Positions 7,516 to 15,898 of a stretch of 64,000 bases of DNA are shown here, piece after piece. The notes under the pieces are model-generated. The model did no database searches. It was not told where the DNA came from and saw nothing but the letters and a program-made list of their open reading frames with translations. Both the position numbers and the translations under genes were made by a program. The first letter of the stretch is position 1. Each line of letters opens with the position of its first letter. This DNA is from Haliea sp963974125 (GTDB lineage Bacteria > Pseudomonadota > Gammaproteobacteria > Pseudomonadales > Halieaceae). The DNA lies in NCBI GenBank assembly GCA_963974125.1, contig CAXBCH010000005.1, positions 1-64,000 on the forward strand. Reading direction: 5' to 3'.

Positions 7516-8706
7516 TTACAGCTTCCCGAGGGCACCTTCCGGCACACTGGAGGGCAGGTTGACCAGGCGGTCTTCCAGCCAGAGTGAATTGACCAGCCCG
7601 TCGTGCTGGCAATGCGCAAACATGTCCAGGTGATGCATGAGCCGCCACACCGGGCGGGTCATCACATCGCGGCTGTTGGTGTATTCCAGAAAGGCGTCCC
7701 TGGCCTCCCGGTTCTCCAACAGGACTGCATTCAGCCAGTGGTTGGCGGTACTGCCCGGTAAGGGCTTCACCAATTGCAGGGGGCTTTCTTCCAGCAAGGC
7801 AGCATAGCGGGAGGCGATTTCCACCTTGATAGCGAGCATTTCCGGAAGACGTTCCATCTGCGCACAGCCCAGCGCTGCGTTGAGGTTGGGCAGACGGTAG
7901 TTGTAGCCCACCTCGTCGTGGACGAACTCCCAAGCATGGGGAACCTTGGCAGTGGTGGTAACGTGCTTCGCACGCAGGGCCAGTGCCTCATCATTGGTGA
8001 CAATCATGCCGCCACCGCCGGTGGTGATCACCTTGTTGCCGTTAAAGCTGAAGGTGCCCAGAGTACCAAAGCTGCCAGTATGCTGATCACCGGCGTAACT
8101 GCCCAGAGATTCCGCTGCATCCTCTACCACGGGAATACCAAATTCCTCGCAGATGGCCACAATCTCGGCAATGCGACAGGGCAAGCCAAAGGTGTGCATG
8201 GGCACACAGGCGGCCAGGCGTCGACCGCTCTTCCTATTAAAAACGCCGTCTGGGCGCGGCTCTGCGAACTCATTCAGGAATCTGCGCAATGCCATGGGAC
8301 TCATGCCCAACGTGTCCTCATCCACATCAACGAACACCGGCCATGCATCGCAATATCGAGTGGCGTTACAGGTGGCGATAAAGGTGAGAGCCTGCGTGAT
8401 CACCTCCTCACCTGCCTTAACCCCAGCCAGATTGAGCGCAATGTGCAGAGCAGCAGTGCCGTTTACCGTGGCAATGGCAAATTTGGTGCCCGTAAGGTCA
8501 GCAATGCGCTGCTCGAACTCAGTGACCTTGGTACCCACCGAAGAGACGAAGTTGGAGTCTATACAATCGACCAGATACTGGCGTTCGTTGCCTTCGAAAA
8601 CTGGGCGATGGAGAGGCACAAAGCCGTCGCCAAAAATCGATCGTACTTCGCCGATAAGTCGATCAAACAGTGAAGTCAATTTGGAACCCCATAATCCAGT
8701 GGTCAC
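7516..8706 (-). CDS. legC: LegC-type UDP-4-keto-sugar aminotransferase
   Basis: This PLP enzyme of the DegT/DnrJ/EryC1 family is 396 residues from the GTG at 8706, whose GTGA overlaps the stop of the upstream glycosyltransferase; an ATG at 8760 is open but lies inside that gene. The LegC pattern is clear: VPLHRPVFEGNERQYL near the start, SNFVSSVG, ATVNGTAALHIAL, ACVPMHTFG, VEDAAESLGS, and the Schiff-base lysine in FNGNKVITTGGGG. It converts the 4-keto sugar from the LegB-like enzyme to a 4-amino sugar using glutamate. No NeuB/LegI-like synthase is present in the window, so UDP-diNAc-bacillosamine or QuiNAc4NAc is a likelier end product than a nonulosonate. Confidence 0.85.
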   Translation of the reverse strand: MTTGLWGSKLTSLFDRLIGEVRSIFGDGFVPLHRPVFEGNERQYLVDCIDSNFVSSVGTKVTEFEQRIADLTGTKFAIATVNGTAALHIALNLAGVKAGEEVITQALTFIATCNATRYCDAWPVFVDVDEDTLGMSPMALRRFLNEFAEPRPDGVFNRKSGRRLAACVPMHTFGLPCRIAEIVAICEEFGIPVVEDAAESLGSYAGDQHTGSFGTLGTFSFNGNKVITTGGGGMIVTNDEALALRAKHVTTTAKVPHAWEFVHDEVGYNYRLPNLNAALGCAQMERLPEMLAIKVEIASRYAALLEESPLQLVKPLPGSTANHWLNAVLLENREARDAFLEYTNSRDVMTRPVWRLMHHLDMFAHCQHDGLVNSLWLEDRLVNLPSSVPEGALGKL

Positions 8707-9878
8707 CCCCGATGCTCGAATGGAGCTTCGCTGGCTACCACAGCGCGTATGCCCATGCATTTGAGCATCTGTGCATTAACTTTTCCAACATCGTATTTTT
8801 CCACTGCGATCTCTCGGGATCGGGCGCCCATCCGACTAATCAACTCGGGCTGGAGAATAAAACGCTCCATAGCCTTTGCGAGTTCATCCACTGCCTTGAC
8901 TGGCACCATAAACCCATTGTCTCCTTCGACGACAGTTTCACGACAACCAGGAACATTCGTTGTGATAATCGGGCGCCCCATAGCCATCGCCTCCAGTACA
9001 GTACGCGGAGTTCCTTCACGATAGGAGGGCAGCACATAAACCGAACAATTCTCAATGGCGGGTCGTACATCCTCCAAGCGCCCCAGATAGTCGATTACAC
9101 CATCTCTCTGCCATTGATCGACCTCATCCGCACGGATAGAGTCGGGGTTATCGTCAACGAATCCGACCAGACGAAACATTACATCGGGATAGCGTTTGTG
9201 CACTTTTGTCGCTGCTGCAACATACTCACGGACTCCCTTGTCACCTAGGAGTCGCGCTATCAATAGAAAAGTCACCGGCCCCTTTGGCAGAGGTGCCATC
9301 TCAAAGAGAGAGAGATCAATACCGGAACCATTGACCACGGCAGATGGAACGTGCTGCGATAGTAGCCCAAAATGGTAGAATAAGGCCTGATCATCCGGGT
9401 TCTGAAAGAAAACAACCTCGGCACGGGCAAGCGCCACATGGTAGAGTCTTCGCACCAATTTCTGCACGAGCCCCCGTTTTCCGCTAGCCTCACCTGTGAA
9501 AGCATAGCCCAATCCGGTGATCAGCGCGAAGCGATGTGGTACGCGAGCCAACCAAGCAGCGAGCGTTCCGTAGATGACTGGCTTGATCGTGTAGCAGAGT
9601 ACTAGATCAGGCTTAATACGGCGCATCAAGCGGAAGAGAGACCATAACCCACCGAGGTCCTGCAATGGGCTGAGACCGGCTCGCTCAATGTGTGCATCAT
9701 GGCTTCTCACACCCAAACAGCGAAGCTGCTCTACCACCAGTTGACTGGATTTGAGTTCGGGGGCCGCTGCATGGACTTCGAAACCTGCATCTCTCAGGGC
9801 CTTGATGATAGGACCGCGAAAGTTTATTAATGACTGGGCGTATCCGCCGATCAAAAGTATTGTGCGGATTTTTCTCAA
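8703..9878 (-). CDS. GT4 glycosyltransferase, PglA/CapM-like
   Basis: This 391-residue GT-B glycosyltransferase has an N-terminal domain opening LLIGGYAQSLINFRGPI and a C-terminal GT4 domain with the motif YREGTPRTVLEAMAMGRP (E-x7-E-type donor-binding region). The pattern resembles PglA/CapM, which add the second sugar to an undecaprenyl-PP-linked bacillosamine or similar primer. A TGA immediately precedes the TTG start at 9878 and no internal Met lies nearby, so TTG is the best start. The upstream gene ends 17 bases before it and the legC start overlaps its stop, so it sits in a tight operon. Confidence 0.8.
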   Translation of the reverse strand: MRKIRTILLIGGYAQSLINFRGPIIKALRDAGFEVHAAAPELKSSQLVVEQLRCLGVRSHDAHIERAGLSPLQDLGGLWSLFRLMRRIKPDLVLCYTIKPVIYGTLAAWLARVPHRFALITGLGYAFTGEASGKRGLVQKLVRRLYHVALARAEVVFFQNPDDQALFYHFGLLSQHVPSAVVNGSGIDLSLFEMAPLPKGPVTFLLIARLLGDKGVREYVAAATKVHKRYPDVMFRLVGFVDDNPDSIRADEVDQWQRDGVIDYLGRLEDVRPAIENCSVYVLPSYREGTPRTVLEAMAMGRPIITTNVPGCRETVVEGDNGFMVPVKAVDELAKAMERFILQPELISRMGARSREIAVEKYDVGKVNAQMLKCMGIRAVVASEAPFEHRG

Positions 9879-9894
9879 TCAGGCGCCCCTGTGG

Positions 9895-11034
9895 CTATAT
9901 CCGAGCATCAAACCGAACTCTGGGTCCGCGCTGCTTGACCAACTGCATCATGCGGCTCGGGGGGTTAACGGAATCGGTCCAGCCTGCCCGAGTGATGTGC
10001 AGCATCTCCATGGGGCCGCTGATATCCTCACCGGCCGCAAAGTCCCAAGCCTTCAGGCTACCCACTATCGGCTGTGTTCGTGGAACGTATTGCCATAGCT
10101 GCTTACCTGCATAGGCAAGAGGTCCGGCTTGCACCGAGCCGACATAGTCCATGGCAAGATTATCCCCAGTCACAAAGCTATCGTAGATAGTACATGACAC
10201 GTTAGATGCAAATCGATAGATGATCGTTCGTGTGATATCGGATCGAATAGAGGCATCCACAAAGGACGGCTGGGTAGCGCTCCCAACCTTCGACAGAACA
10301 TAGTCCACCACTGCCACTGGATTCGCGATGCTGTAGGTGTTGACAATATCCAAAGACTCACCAGAGTAAACCCCGTCAGCCGCCAGAACCGTTTCACCAT
10401 CTAACCAGATAATTTTAGTCTGCCTCTGTAGTGCAGGCCAAAGCTGTGTCAAGGACATTCCGGTGATAACTATCGGAGCGGCGTTCGAGTAGCCTGACGA
10501 AACCAGCATCATCTCTGTGACAGCGGGCTTGAACGACCACGAGGAACCGGTCGATTGGTTCTCGGAAACGAACCAGAGCTTGTCAGCATCGACTACACGC
10601 ATTAGCGTAAACCGCGTCCCATCAGTATCCGTCCAGTCCGACCCAACATCGGCAACGATCTTTCCGTGGCCTACAGCTGTAGCCTCAACAACAATAAGTG
10701 CCCCGTCATTCGCGCCTATGTAGGTTCCATTATACTTCAAAGGGGCAATGTCATCAGTTTGAGACGCGACTAGTAATCCGCTTGCAAACGCGGACACATC
10801 ATCACCAACCTTGGTCTTCAGTACCACTTTGGCGCCGGAGAAATTTACAGCGTCGTTGGAGAACTCATCCGCTCTACCCGGTGTCATGCGCTGAATGATG
10901 TCGTACGTTGAGTCGAAAGCTCCCCTTATATAAAGGTACCCACCTACCTTTGTGACGGTGAGAGGCGCAGGCACAGCCGCAACCACATCCACAGATCCTA
11001 AAACCATCAGTAACGCAATTATCCAAAGGTACAT
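9895..11034 (-). CDS. Unknown secreted protein in polysaccharide operon
   Basis: I do not recognise this 379-residue protein. It begins with a signal peptide (MYLWIIALLMVLGSVDVVAA, likely cleavage near residue 20). The mature part is rich in Ser, Thr, Asp, Val and aromatic residues with beta-like alternation, and has few cysteines. Sequence such as YIRGAFDSTYDIIQRM and VITGMSLTQLWPALQRQ gives no familiar motif. It ends abruptly (RFDARI, stop), 17 bases before the glycosyltransferase, so a C-terminal truncation is possible. Its position between fnlC-like and GT4 genes suggests an exported protein acting on or binding the polysaccharide. Hydrolase, lyase or surface adhesin are all possible; none is supported by a motif I can see. 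Confidence 0.6.
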   Translation of the reverse strand: MYLWIIALLMVLGSVDVVAAVPAPLTVTKVGGYLYIRGAFDSTYDIIQRMTPGRADEFSNDAVNFSGAKVVLKTKVGDDVSAFASGLLVASQTDDIAPLKYNGTYIGANDGALIVVEATAVGHGKIVADVGSDWTDTDGTRFTLMRVVDADKLWFVSENQSTGSSWSFKPAVTEMMLVSSGYSNAAPIVITGMSLTQLWPALQRQTKIIWLDGETVLAADGVYSGESLDIVNTYSIANPVAVVDYVLSKVGSATQPSFVDASIRSDITRTIIYRFASNVSCTIYDSFVTGDNLAMDYVGSVQAGPLAYAGKQLWQYVPRTQPIVGSLKAWDFAAGEDISGPMEMLHITRAGWTDSVNPPSRMMQLVKQRGPRVRFDARI

Positions 11035-11165
11035 TTAGTTTCCATTTTTTCCTGCCTATCTCTCGACTGGAATGCTCACCACGGACGAAGCCTATACCTC
11101 ACCCACTCACGCTTTAGTCCAATGGGTTCAGCTTCCTCGGATTCCACCAGATAATGGATATCAAA

Positions 11166-12293
11166 CTACAATTTTCCCCACACCGTGCGATTTATGTAAT
11201 CTACATAACTCAGAACGACTCGCACCACTTGAATCGAAACAGGCCCACGCCTGTAATCCTCAACCACAGGAATTACTCGACGACCCTGAGCTTGCTGACT
11301 CGCAACCACTTTCATCGCCTCCAAAACACGATCGGGCTTTAGGCCGCACATTATGAGCGTGCCCTCGTCCATGCCTTCAGGCCTCTCGTGGGAGTTGCGA
11401 ATCGTAACAGCGGAAAGATTCAAGATTGAAGCCTCTTCTGTAATAGTGCCACTATCGGACAAAACGCAGAATGCCGACATCTGCAACCGAACAAAGTCGA
11501 AGAAACCGAATGGTTTCATAAAGCGGATCAGTGGGTTATCGAAACATACGCCGAGAGCATCTAGACGAATTCTAGTCCGTGGATGTGTCGACACGATCAC
11601 GGGGAACTTGTATTGATCGGCCAGGGCGTTTAACGTCGCAACCAAGTCCTGGATATTCTCAAAACTATCGACATTTTCCTCGCGATGGGCGCTGACAAGA
11701 ATGTACTTACTCTCCTCCAGTGACATGCGAGAAAGGATGTCTGACTCATTGATTTTCGGTAGATAATAGTCCAACACTTCTCCCATATGGGATCCAGTCT
11801 TGATTATGGTCTCTGGCCGTATTCCTTCGGCAAGAAGGTATCGACGAGCATGCTCTGTCAACACCATATTAATATCACTTAGATGATCTACAACCTTCCG
11901 ATTGAGTTCCTCGGGGACACGCTCATCGAAACAACGATTCCCTGCTTCCATATGAAAAACCGGAATTTTTCTGCGTTTGGCAGCAATTACAGCGAGGCAT
12001 GTATTTGTATCTCCGTATAAAAGCACAGCGTCGGGCCTTTCTTGATCAAAGATAAGATCAGACTTTCGAATAACCTCCGCGATGGTCTCCGCCGCCGTTT
12101 CGCCCGCAGCTTCCAAAAAGAAATCCGGCTTGCGAATATCCAGATCTTCAAAGAATATCTGGTTGAGTTCATAGTCATAATTTTGACCCGAATGAACGAG
12201 CAAGTGATTCACCTGCTTATCTAGCTCCGCAATCACCCGGCTCATCTTGATCAGCTCTGGACGGGTACCGACAAGCGTCATTATCTTAAGCAT
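11166..12293 (-). CDS. fnlC: UDP-GlcNAc 2-epimerase-like, WbjD/FnlC (UDP-FucNAc synthesis)
   Basis: This 375-residue protein of the non-hydrolysing UDP-HexNAc 2-epimerase family starts MLKIMTLVGTRPELIKM and carries HSGQNYD, LLYGDTNTCLA, HMEAGNRCFDERVPEE, SAHREENVD and SDSGTITEEAS, the expected conserved blocks. WbjD/FnlC/Cap5G convert UDP-N-acetyl-L-pneumosamine (talo form) to UDP-N-acetyl-L-fucosamine, the last step of that route. The preceding dehydratase and reductase genes on the same strand are the other two enzymes of that route, which picks FnlC over the housekeeping WecB. The ATG at 12293 overlaps the upstream stop by 8 bases. Confidence 0.85.
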   Translation of the reverse strand: MLKIMTLVGTRPELIKMSRVIAELDKQVNHLLVHSGQNYDYELNQIFFEDLDIRKPDFFLEAAGETAAETIAEVIRKSDLIFDQERPDAVLLYGDTNTCLAVIAAKRRKIPVFHMEAGNRCFDERVPEELNRKVVDHLSDINMVLTEHARRYLLAEGIRPETIIKTGSHMGEVLDYYLPKINESDILSRMSLEESKYILVSAHREENVDSFENIQDLVATLNALADQYKFPVIVSTHPRTRIRLDALGVCFDNPLIRFMKPFGFFDFVRLQMSAFCVLSDSGTITEEASILNLSAVTIRNSHERPEGMDEGTLIMCGLKPDRVLEAMKVVASQQAQGRRVIPVVEDYRRGPVSIQVVRVVLSYVDYINRTVWGKL

Positions 12294-13296
12294 CAACAAG
12301 ATTCCGAATATAGCTCAAATTCAAAAGGACGCGCTTGACACCTTGCACATCGAGACGCTCTGTGTTGTGAGAGGTGTAATCTTCAAGATCGGAAATCACC
12401 TGCTCTCCCTCTACAAAGAACTTTTTGTAGTTAAGATCTCGATTATCCGCCGGAATACGAAAATAACGGCCCACATCTTCAGCTTTCGCCATCTCCTCGC
12501 GAGACACCAACGATTCGTAAAGCTTCTCTCCATGTCGCGTGCCGATCACCTTGACTAAAGCATTTGAACCAAAGACCTCCTTCAAAGCCCGGGCCAAGTC
12601 GGCCACGGTAGATGCCGGTGCCTTCTGAACGAAAATATCCCCTTGATGTGCAGCTTTCAGCGCATGGAGCACCAGATCAACAGACTCATCAAGCGACATA
12701 AGAAAACGTGTCATTTTGGGGTCTGTGACGGTGAGTGGACCGCCACCCTTGAGCTGATCAATAAAAAGTGGAATGACTGAACCTCGAGAGGCCATTACGT
12801 TGCCATATCTAGTAGCACAGACAATGGGACCGCCATCGGGAATCATCCTGGATTTCGCAACAACTAATTTCTCCGCCATGGCTTTCGATACTCCCATGGC
12901 ATTTATAGGGTAGACGGCCTTATCAGTACTAAGCACGACGACACGCTCTACTCCTGTTGCGATTGCGGCATTTATAACATGTTCCGTGCCAATAATATTG
13001 GTTCTAACTGCCTCCATGGGATAAAACTCGCAAGACGGCACTTGTTTTAGCGCAGCGGCATGAAATACGTAGTTCACACCGACCATTGCCTGTGAAACGC
13101 TGCAATAGTCACGAACATCACCGATGTGAAAAGTTACTTTATTGGTAGCCAGCTTGTTGCGCATGTCTTCCTGTTTCTTCTCATCACGACTGAAAATACG
13201 TATTTCCCTCACTCCAGTCTCCAGGAAGCGCTCCAGCACCGCATTTCCGAAGGAACCAGTACCACCAGTTATCATCAAAACCTTATCATCAAACAT
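12286..13296 (-). CDS. fnlA: UDP-GlcNAc 4,6-dehydratase/5-epimerase, WbjB/FnlA/CapE
   Basis: This 336-residue extended SDR has NAD motif TGGTGSFG (residues about 10-17), the block HAAALKQVPSCE and STDKAVYPINAMGVSK, where Met stands in the place of the SDR Tyr, as reported for CapE-type inverting dehydratases. The ATG at 13296 gives the usual N-terminus MFDDKVLMITGGTG; a further-upstream start would add nine atypical residues. CapE/FnlA converts UDP-GlcNAc through dehydration and 5-epimerisation, the first step to UDP-L-FucNAc. It is followed by fnlC-like and preceded by fnlB-like genes on the same strand. Confidence 0.87.
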   Translation of the reverse strand: MFDDKVLMITGGTGSFGNAVLERFLETGVREIRIFSRDEKKQEDMRNKLATNKVTFHIGDVRDYCSVSQAMVGVNYVFHAAALKQVPSCEFYPMEAVRTNIIGTEHVINAAIATGVERVVVLSTDKAVYPINAMGVSKAMAEKLVVAKSRMIPDGGPIVCATRYGNVMASRGSVIPLFIDQLKGGGPLTVTDPKMTRFLMSLDESVDLVLHALKAAHQGDIFVQKAPASTVADLARALKEVFGSNALVKVIGTRHGEKLYESLVSREEMAKAEDVGRYFRIPADNRDLNYKKFFVEGEQVISDLEDYTSHNTERLDVQGVKRVLLNLSYIRNLVDA

Positions 13297-13416
13297 ACAT
13301 TCAATTCCCGCCGTGAAAAGCACTTTACGCGATATTTAACAAGGGAAGTCTCCGCAAACCTTTTTGCAATTACTGCGAGAGACTCTCGAGTCATTAGAGC
13401 CCTATTCAAATATTTT

Positions 13417-14286
13417 TTACGTTCTACTGTGAAAATCGTCAAACATGCGCTTGACCAGCGTAGGCCAACTCGGAGCGACGTAACCAGTAATTTCACGAAA
13501 TCTATCACCACGGAGAGAGCGATCAATTATCGGATTCTCATCTGGAACTATTTGAATAGTCTTATCGTATTGAGAGGCAATCAGTCGTAACAAGTTTAAC
13601 TTCGAAATTGGTGCAGCCGAAACGTGGTAAAGCCCATGAAGATCAGAACGGGGCAGCACAAAATCCTTGATCACCGAGGCGAACTCGACAGTCGGCAAAC
13701 CAGAGAAAACTGCATTGGCGTACCCTCTGACTTCCTTTGTCTGCGAGAGAAACCAATCCACCAATCCGTGAACGGAGCCTAACTCATGCCCGATAATGGA
13801 AGTTCTAAGTGTAACCACTTGATCCAGGTTGTTTACTTCTCCGATGAACTTCGATTTTCCGTATAGATCCTCTGCATCTGAAATGTCTGATTCGACATAC
13901 ATACCTCTTCGCCCGGAGAACACGCAATCCGTACTGACATGGACTATGCGAGCGCCCATCACCGCGCCAAGTCTGGCGAGACGATGTGGAAAAAGTGCAT
14001 TAATCGGCACCGTTACAAGAGGATCCTCAGCATCGGTTAGCTGCTTAACCACCCCTACGCAGTTTATTATAACTTGGGGACGGCTTGCATCAAGGGCTTG
14101 CGTCAATCTATCGATATCCAATACGTCGACCCCTGGCAGCAGGCGTGGCCGCTGTTGGGCCGGGAAATTCTCCAAGACCCGAGGGTCTCGAACAGCTCCC
14201 CAAAGCTCGCAGGAAGAATCGCTGCCGAGCACCCTCATCATTGCGCTGCCCAACATTCCAGAAGCGCCTATAACTAGTACGCGCAT
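13417..14286 (-). CDS. fnlB: RmlD-type reductase, WbjC/FnlB-like
   Basis: This 289-residue RmlD-like SDR has NAD(P) motif GASGMLGSAMM at the N-terminus, STDCVFSG in the middle and the catalytic YGKSK (Y-x3-K) near residue 142. Its placement directly upstream of the FnlA- and FnlC-like genes identifies it as the 4-keto reductase step to UDP-N-acetyl-L-fucosamine. It is shorter than the bifunctional CapF and lacks a C-terminal cupin domain. A gap of 120 bases separates it from the dehydratase gene. dTDP-rhamnose reductase is the alternative, but no rmlABC partners are present. Confidence 0.75.
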   Translation of the reverse strand: MRVLVIGASGMLGSAMMRVLGSDSSCELWGAVRDPRVLENFPAQQRPRLLPGVDVLDIDRLTQALDASRPQVIINCVGVVKQLTDAEDPLVTVPINALFPHRLARLGAVMGARIVHVSTDCVFSGRRGMYVESDISDAEDLYGKSKFIGEVNNLDQVVTLRTSIIGHELGSVHGLVDWFLSQTKEVRGYANAVFSGLPTVEFASVIKDFVLPRSDLHGLYHVSAAPISKLNLLRLIASQYDKTIQIVPDENPIIDRSLRGDRFREITGYVAPSWPTLVKRMFDDFHSRT

Positions 14287-14392
14287 TAATTTAGCCCTCC
14301 ATTAGAAACTACAAAAAAAATCACACCGGGCTCACCTGAAACGGTGATCTATGGCTATCACAGCGGCGATATGCATGCAGAAACCCAGCGCG

Positions 14393-15898
14393 CTATAGAC
14401 GCCTGAGTCTTCCGCATACTATTCGCAGAACCATCTGCGTTTCTGGAACGCGCAGAATATTGAGGAACAGAACGTATACCATAACATAGGGGAATAAAAG
14501 CAAAGCCCAATGAACAGTAGTAACCGTGCTCATCCAATATATGAGAAAATAGGCAGCCCCAGCGCAGGAAACACTCAAAAATCCCATTCTCATCCAAACC
14601 ATCAGCAAATTCGTTTCAATAATTCCCCCCACAAGGGAAGTAACCACAACGCAGGCGACAATAGTAGAAATGACAACGGCAAAAGCCAAACCGAGCAAAC
14701 CAAAACTCCTAAACGTTACATAGGCAATGAAAATATTCACTGTCAGGGAAAGCAGCGCAAGAAGAAGCGGTACGACGGTACTTCCTCTTGCAAAAATCAC
14801 TCTGTTCATGGTGTCGCGCACCAGAGAGAAAGGTAGAGCGAAAACAATAACAGACAAGACCATAGCCACTTTTTCCACATCATCTGCTGTGAAATTACCA
14901 CGCCGGAACAGCAACTCGACAATTTCATTTGAATATAAATGCAAAAAACCTACAATCGGCACGGACAGCATGACAATGACGCGAAGGCAGCGTACAAGAT
15001 ATCCGTTCATTTCTCCTCTTTCCCCAACCGCATTTACAGCAGCCATTCGAGGAAACATCGAAGCGGTCAGAAACACCAGGAAGACTGACAAAACCATCAT
15101 ATTAATTTTGTTTGAATATGAGTAGATAGATATAGCACCTAGACCGAGCTTGGAAGCAAAATAGACTCCCACAAAGCCGTTCATTTGCTCTATGTAGAAT
15201 GAAAGCGCCGCCGGTAAAAACAGCAAGACAAATCGTCTATTCAATGCTAAATCTAAAGCTGCCGATGGCCTAAAGACTATCTCACTGCGGATAATCGTGA
15301 AATTGACGACCGAAAGAACAATCCACGACATTAGACCAAGAAATAATATGCTGGTGAAGTTCGCAGGCGAGCTAAATATCAAAAGTCCTATACAAAATAT
15401 GGAATTATTGAATATAGGTACGATGTACGATGGCAATACCACCCTATTTACGGTTTGTATCGAGTTGTAAAATGACACAAGTGTCGAAAATGAAAACGTC
15501 AAAGCCATTATGCTCAAATAGCTTATCGCAAGGCTCTTCACATCGGAGTCGACATCTCCAGAAAATACGCCAACCAGAGACGGCGCGGCACGGACAACAA
15601 GTAATGCGATACAGGCAGAAATTACGAGCAAGAAAACAAGTGCAGCGGACATCTCCGTATCGGTACGAGAAGTCGACTTCTCTGCAGCCAGACCTGCATA
15701 GAGCGGCACAACAAGGACCGGAACAGCTGAGTATACGGCCATATACAATAAAGATGATATTGAATTCGAAAGAAAGTAGGCATCGGTAACGTTAGAAACG
15801 CCATGATAGAAGGTTATCAAGATATCCTTGAGCAACCCACTTAATTTTCCGAGTACAATAAGAAAGGCGATAAATAAAAATCTATTGTATTTTGTCAT
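14393..15898 (-). CDS. wzx: Wzx/MurJ-like polysaccharide flippase
   Basis: This 501-residue polytopic protein has about 14 hydrophobic segments and begins with a MurJ/MviN-like stretch (GKLSGLLKDILITFYHGVSNVTDAYFLS). Within a polysaccharide operon that also has a Wzy-like polymerase, it should move undecaprenyl-PP-linked repeat units across the inner membrane. The MOP-superfamily sequence is nearer MurJ than the classical O-antigen Wzx, so the substrate is inferred from context. It overlaps the upstream polymerase gene by 4 bases. The DNA here is clearly AT-richer than the housekeeping block to the right. Confidence 0.8.
   Translation of the reverse strand: MTKYNRFLFIAFLIVLGKLSGLLKDILITFYHGVSNVTDAYFLSNSISSLLYMAVYSAVPVLVVPLYAGLAAEKSTSRTDTEMSAALVFLLVISACIALLVVRAAPSLVGVFSGDVDSDVKSLAISYLSIMALTFSFSTLVSFYNSIQTVNRVVLPSYIVPIFNNSIFCIGLLIFSSPANFTSILFLGLMSWIVLSVVNFTIIRSEIVFRPSAALDLALNRRFVLLFLPAALSFYIEQMNGFVGVYFASKLGLGAISIYSYSNKINMMVLSVFLVFLTASMFPRMAAVNAVGERGEMNGYLVRCLRVIVMLSVPIVGFLHLYSNEIVELLFRRGNFTADDVEKVAMVLSVIVFALPFSLVRDTMNRVIFARGSTVVPLLLALLSLTVNIFIAYVTFRSFGLLGLAFAVVISTIVACVVVTSLVGGIIETNLLMVWMRMGFLSVSCAGAAYFLIYWMSTVTTVHWALLLFPYVMVYVLFLNILRVPETQMVLRIVCGRLRRL

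Noticed and set aside
6358..7587. Plus-strand frame of about 400 codons opposite the LegB-like gene
   Set aside because: It mirrors the LegB-like gene and shows low-complexity Val/Gly/Ala composition with no family motif.
7516..8760. ATG at 8760 as the aminotransferase start
   Set aside because: It adds 18 residues without family similarity and lies inside the upstream gene; the GTG at 8706 overlaps that gene's stop by 4 bases and leads straight into the conserved N-terminus.
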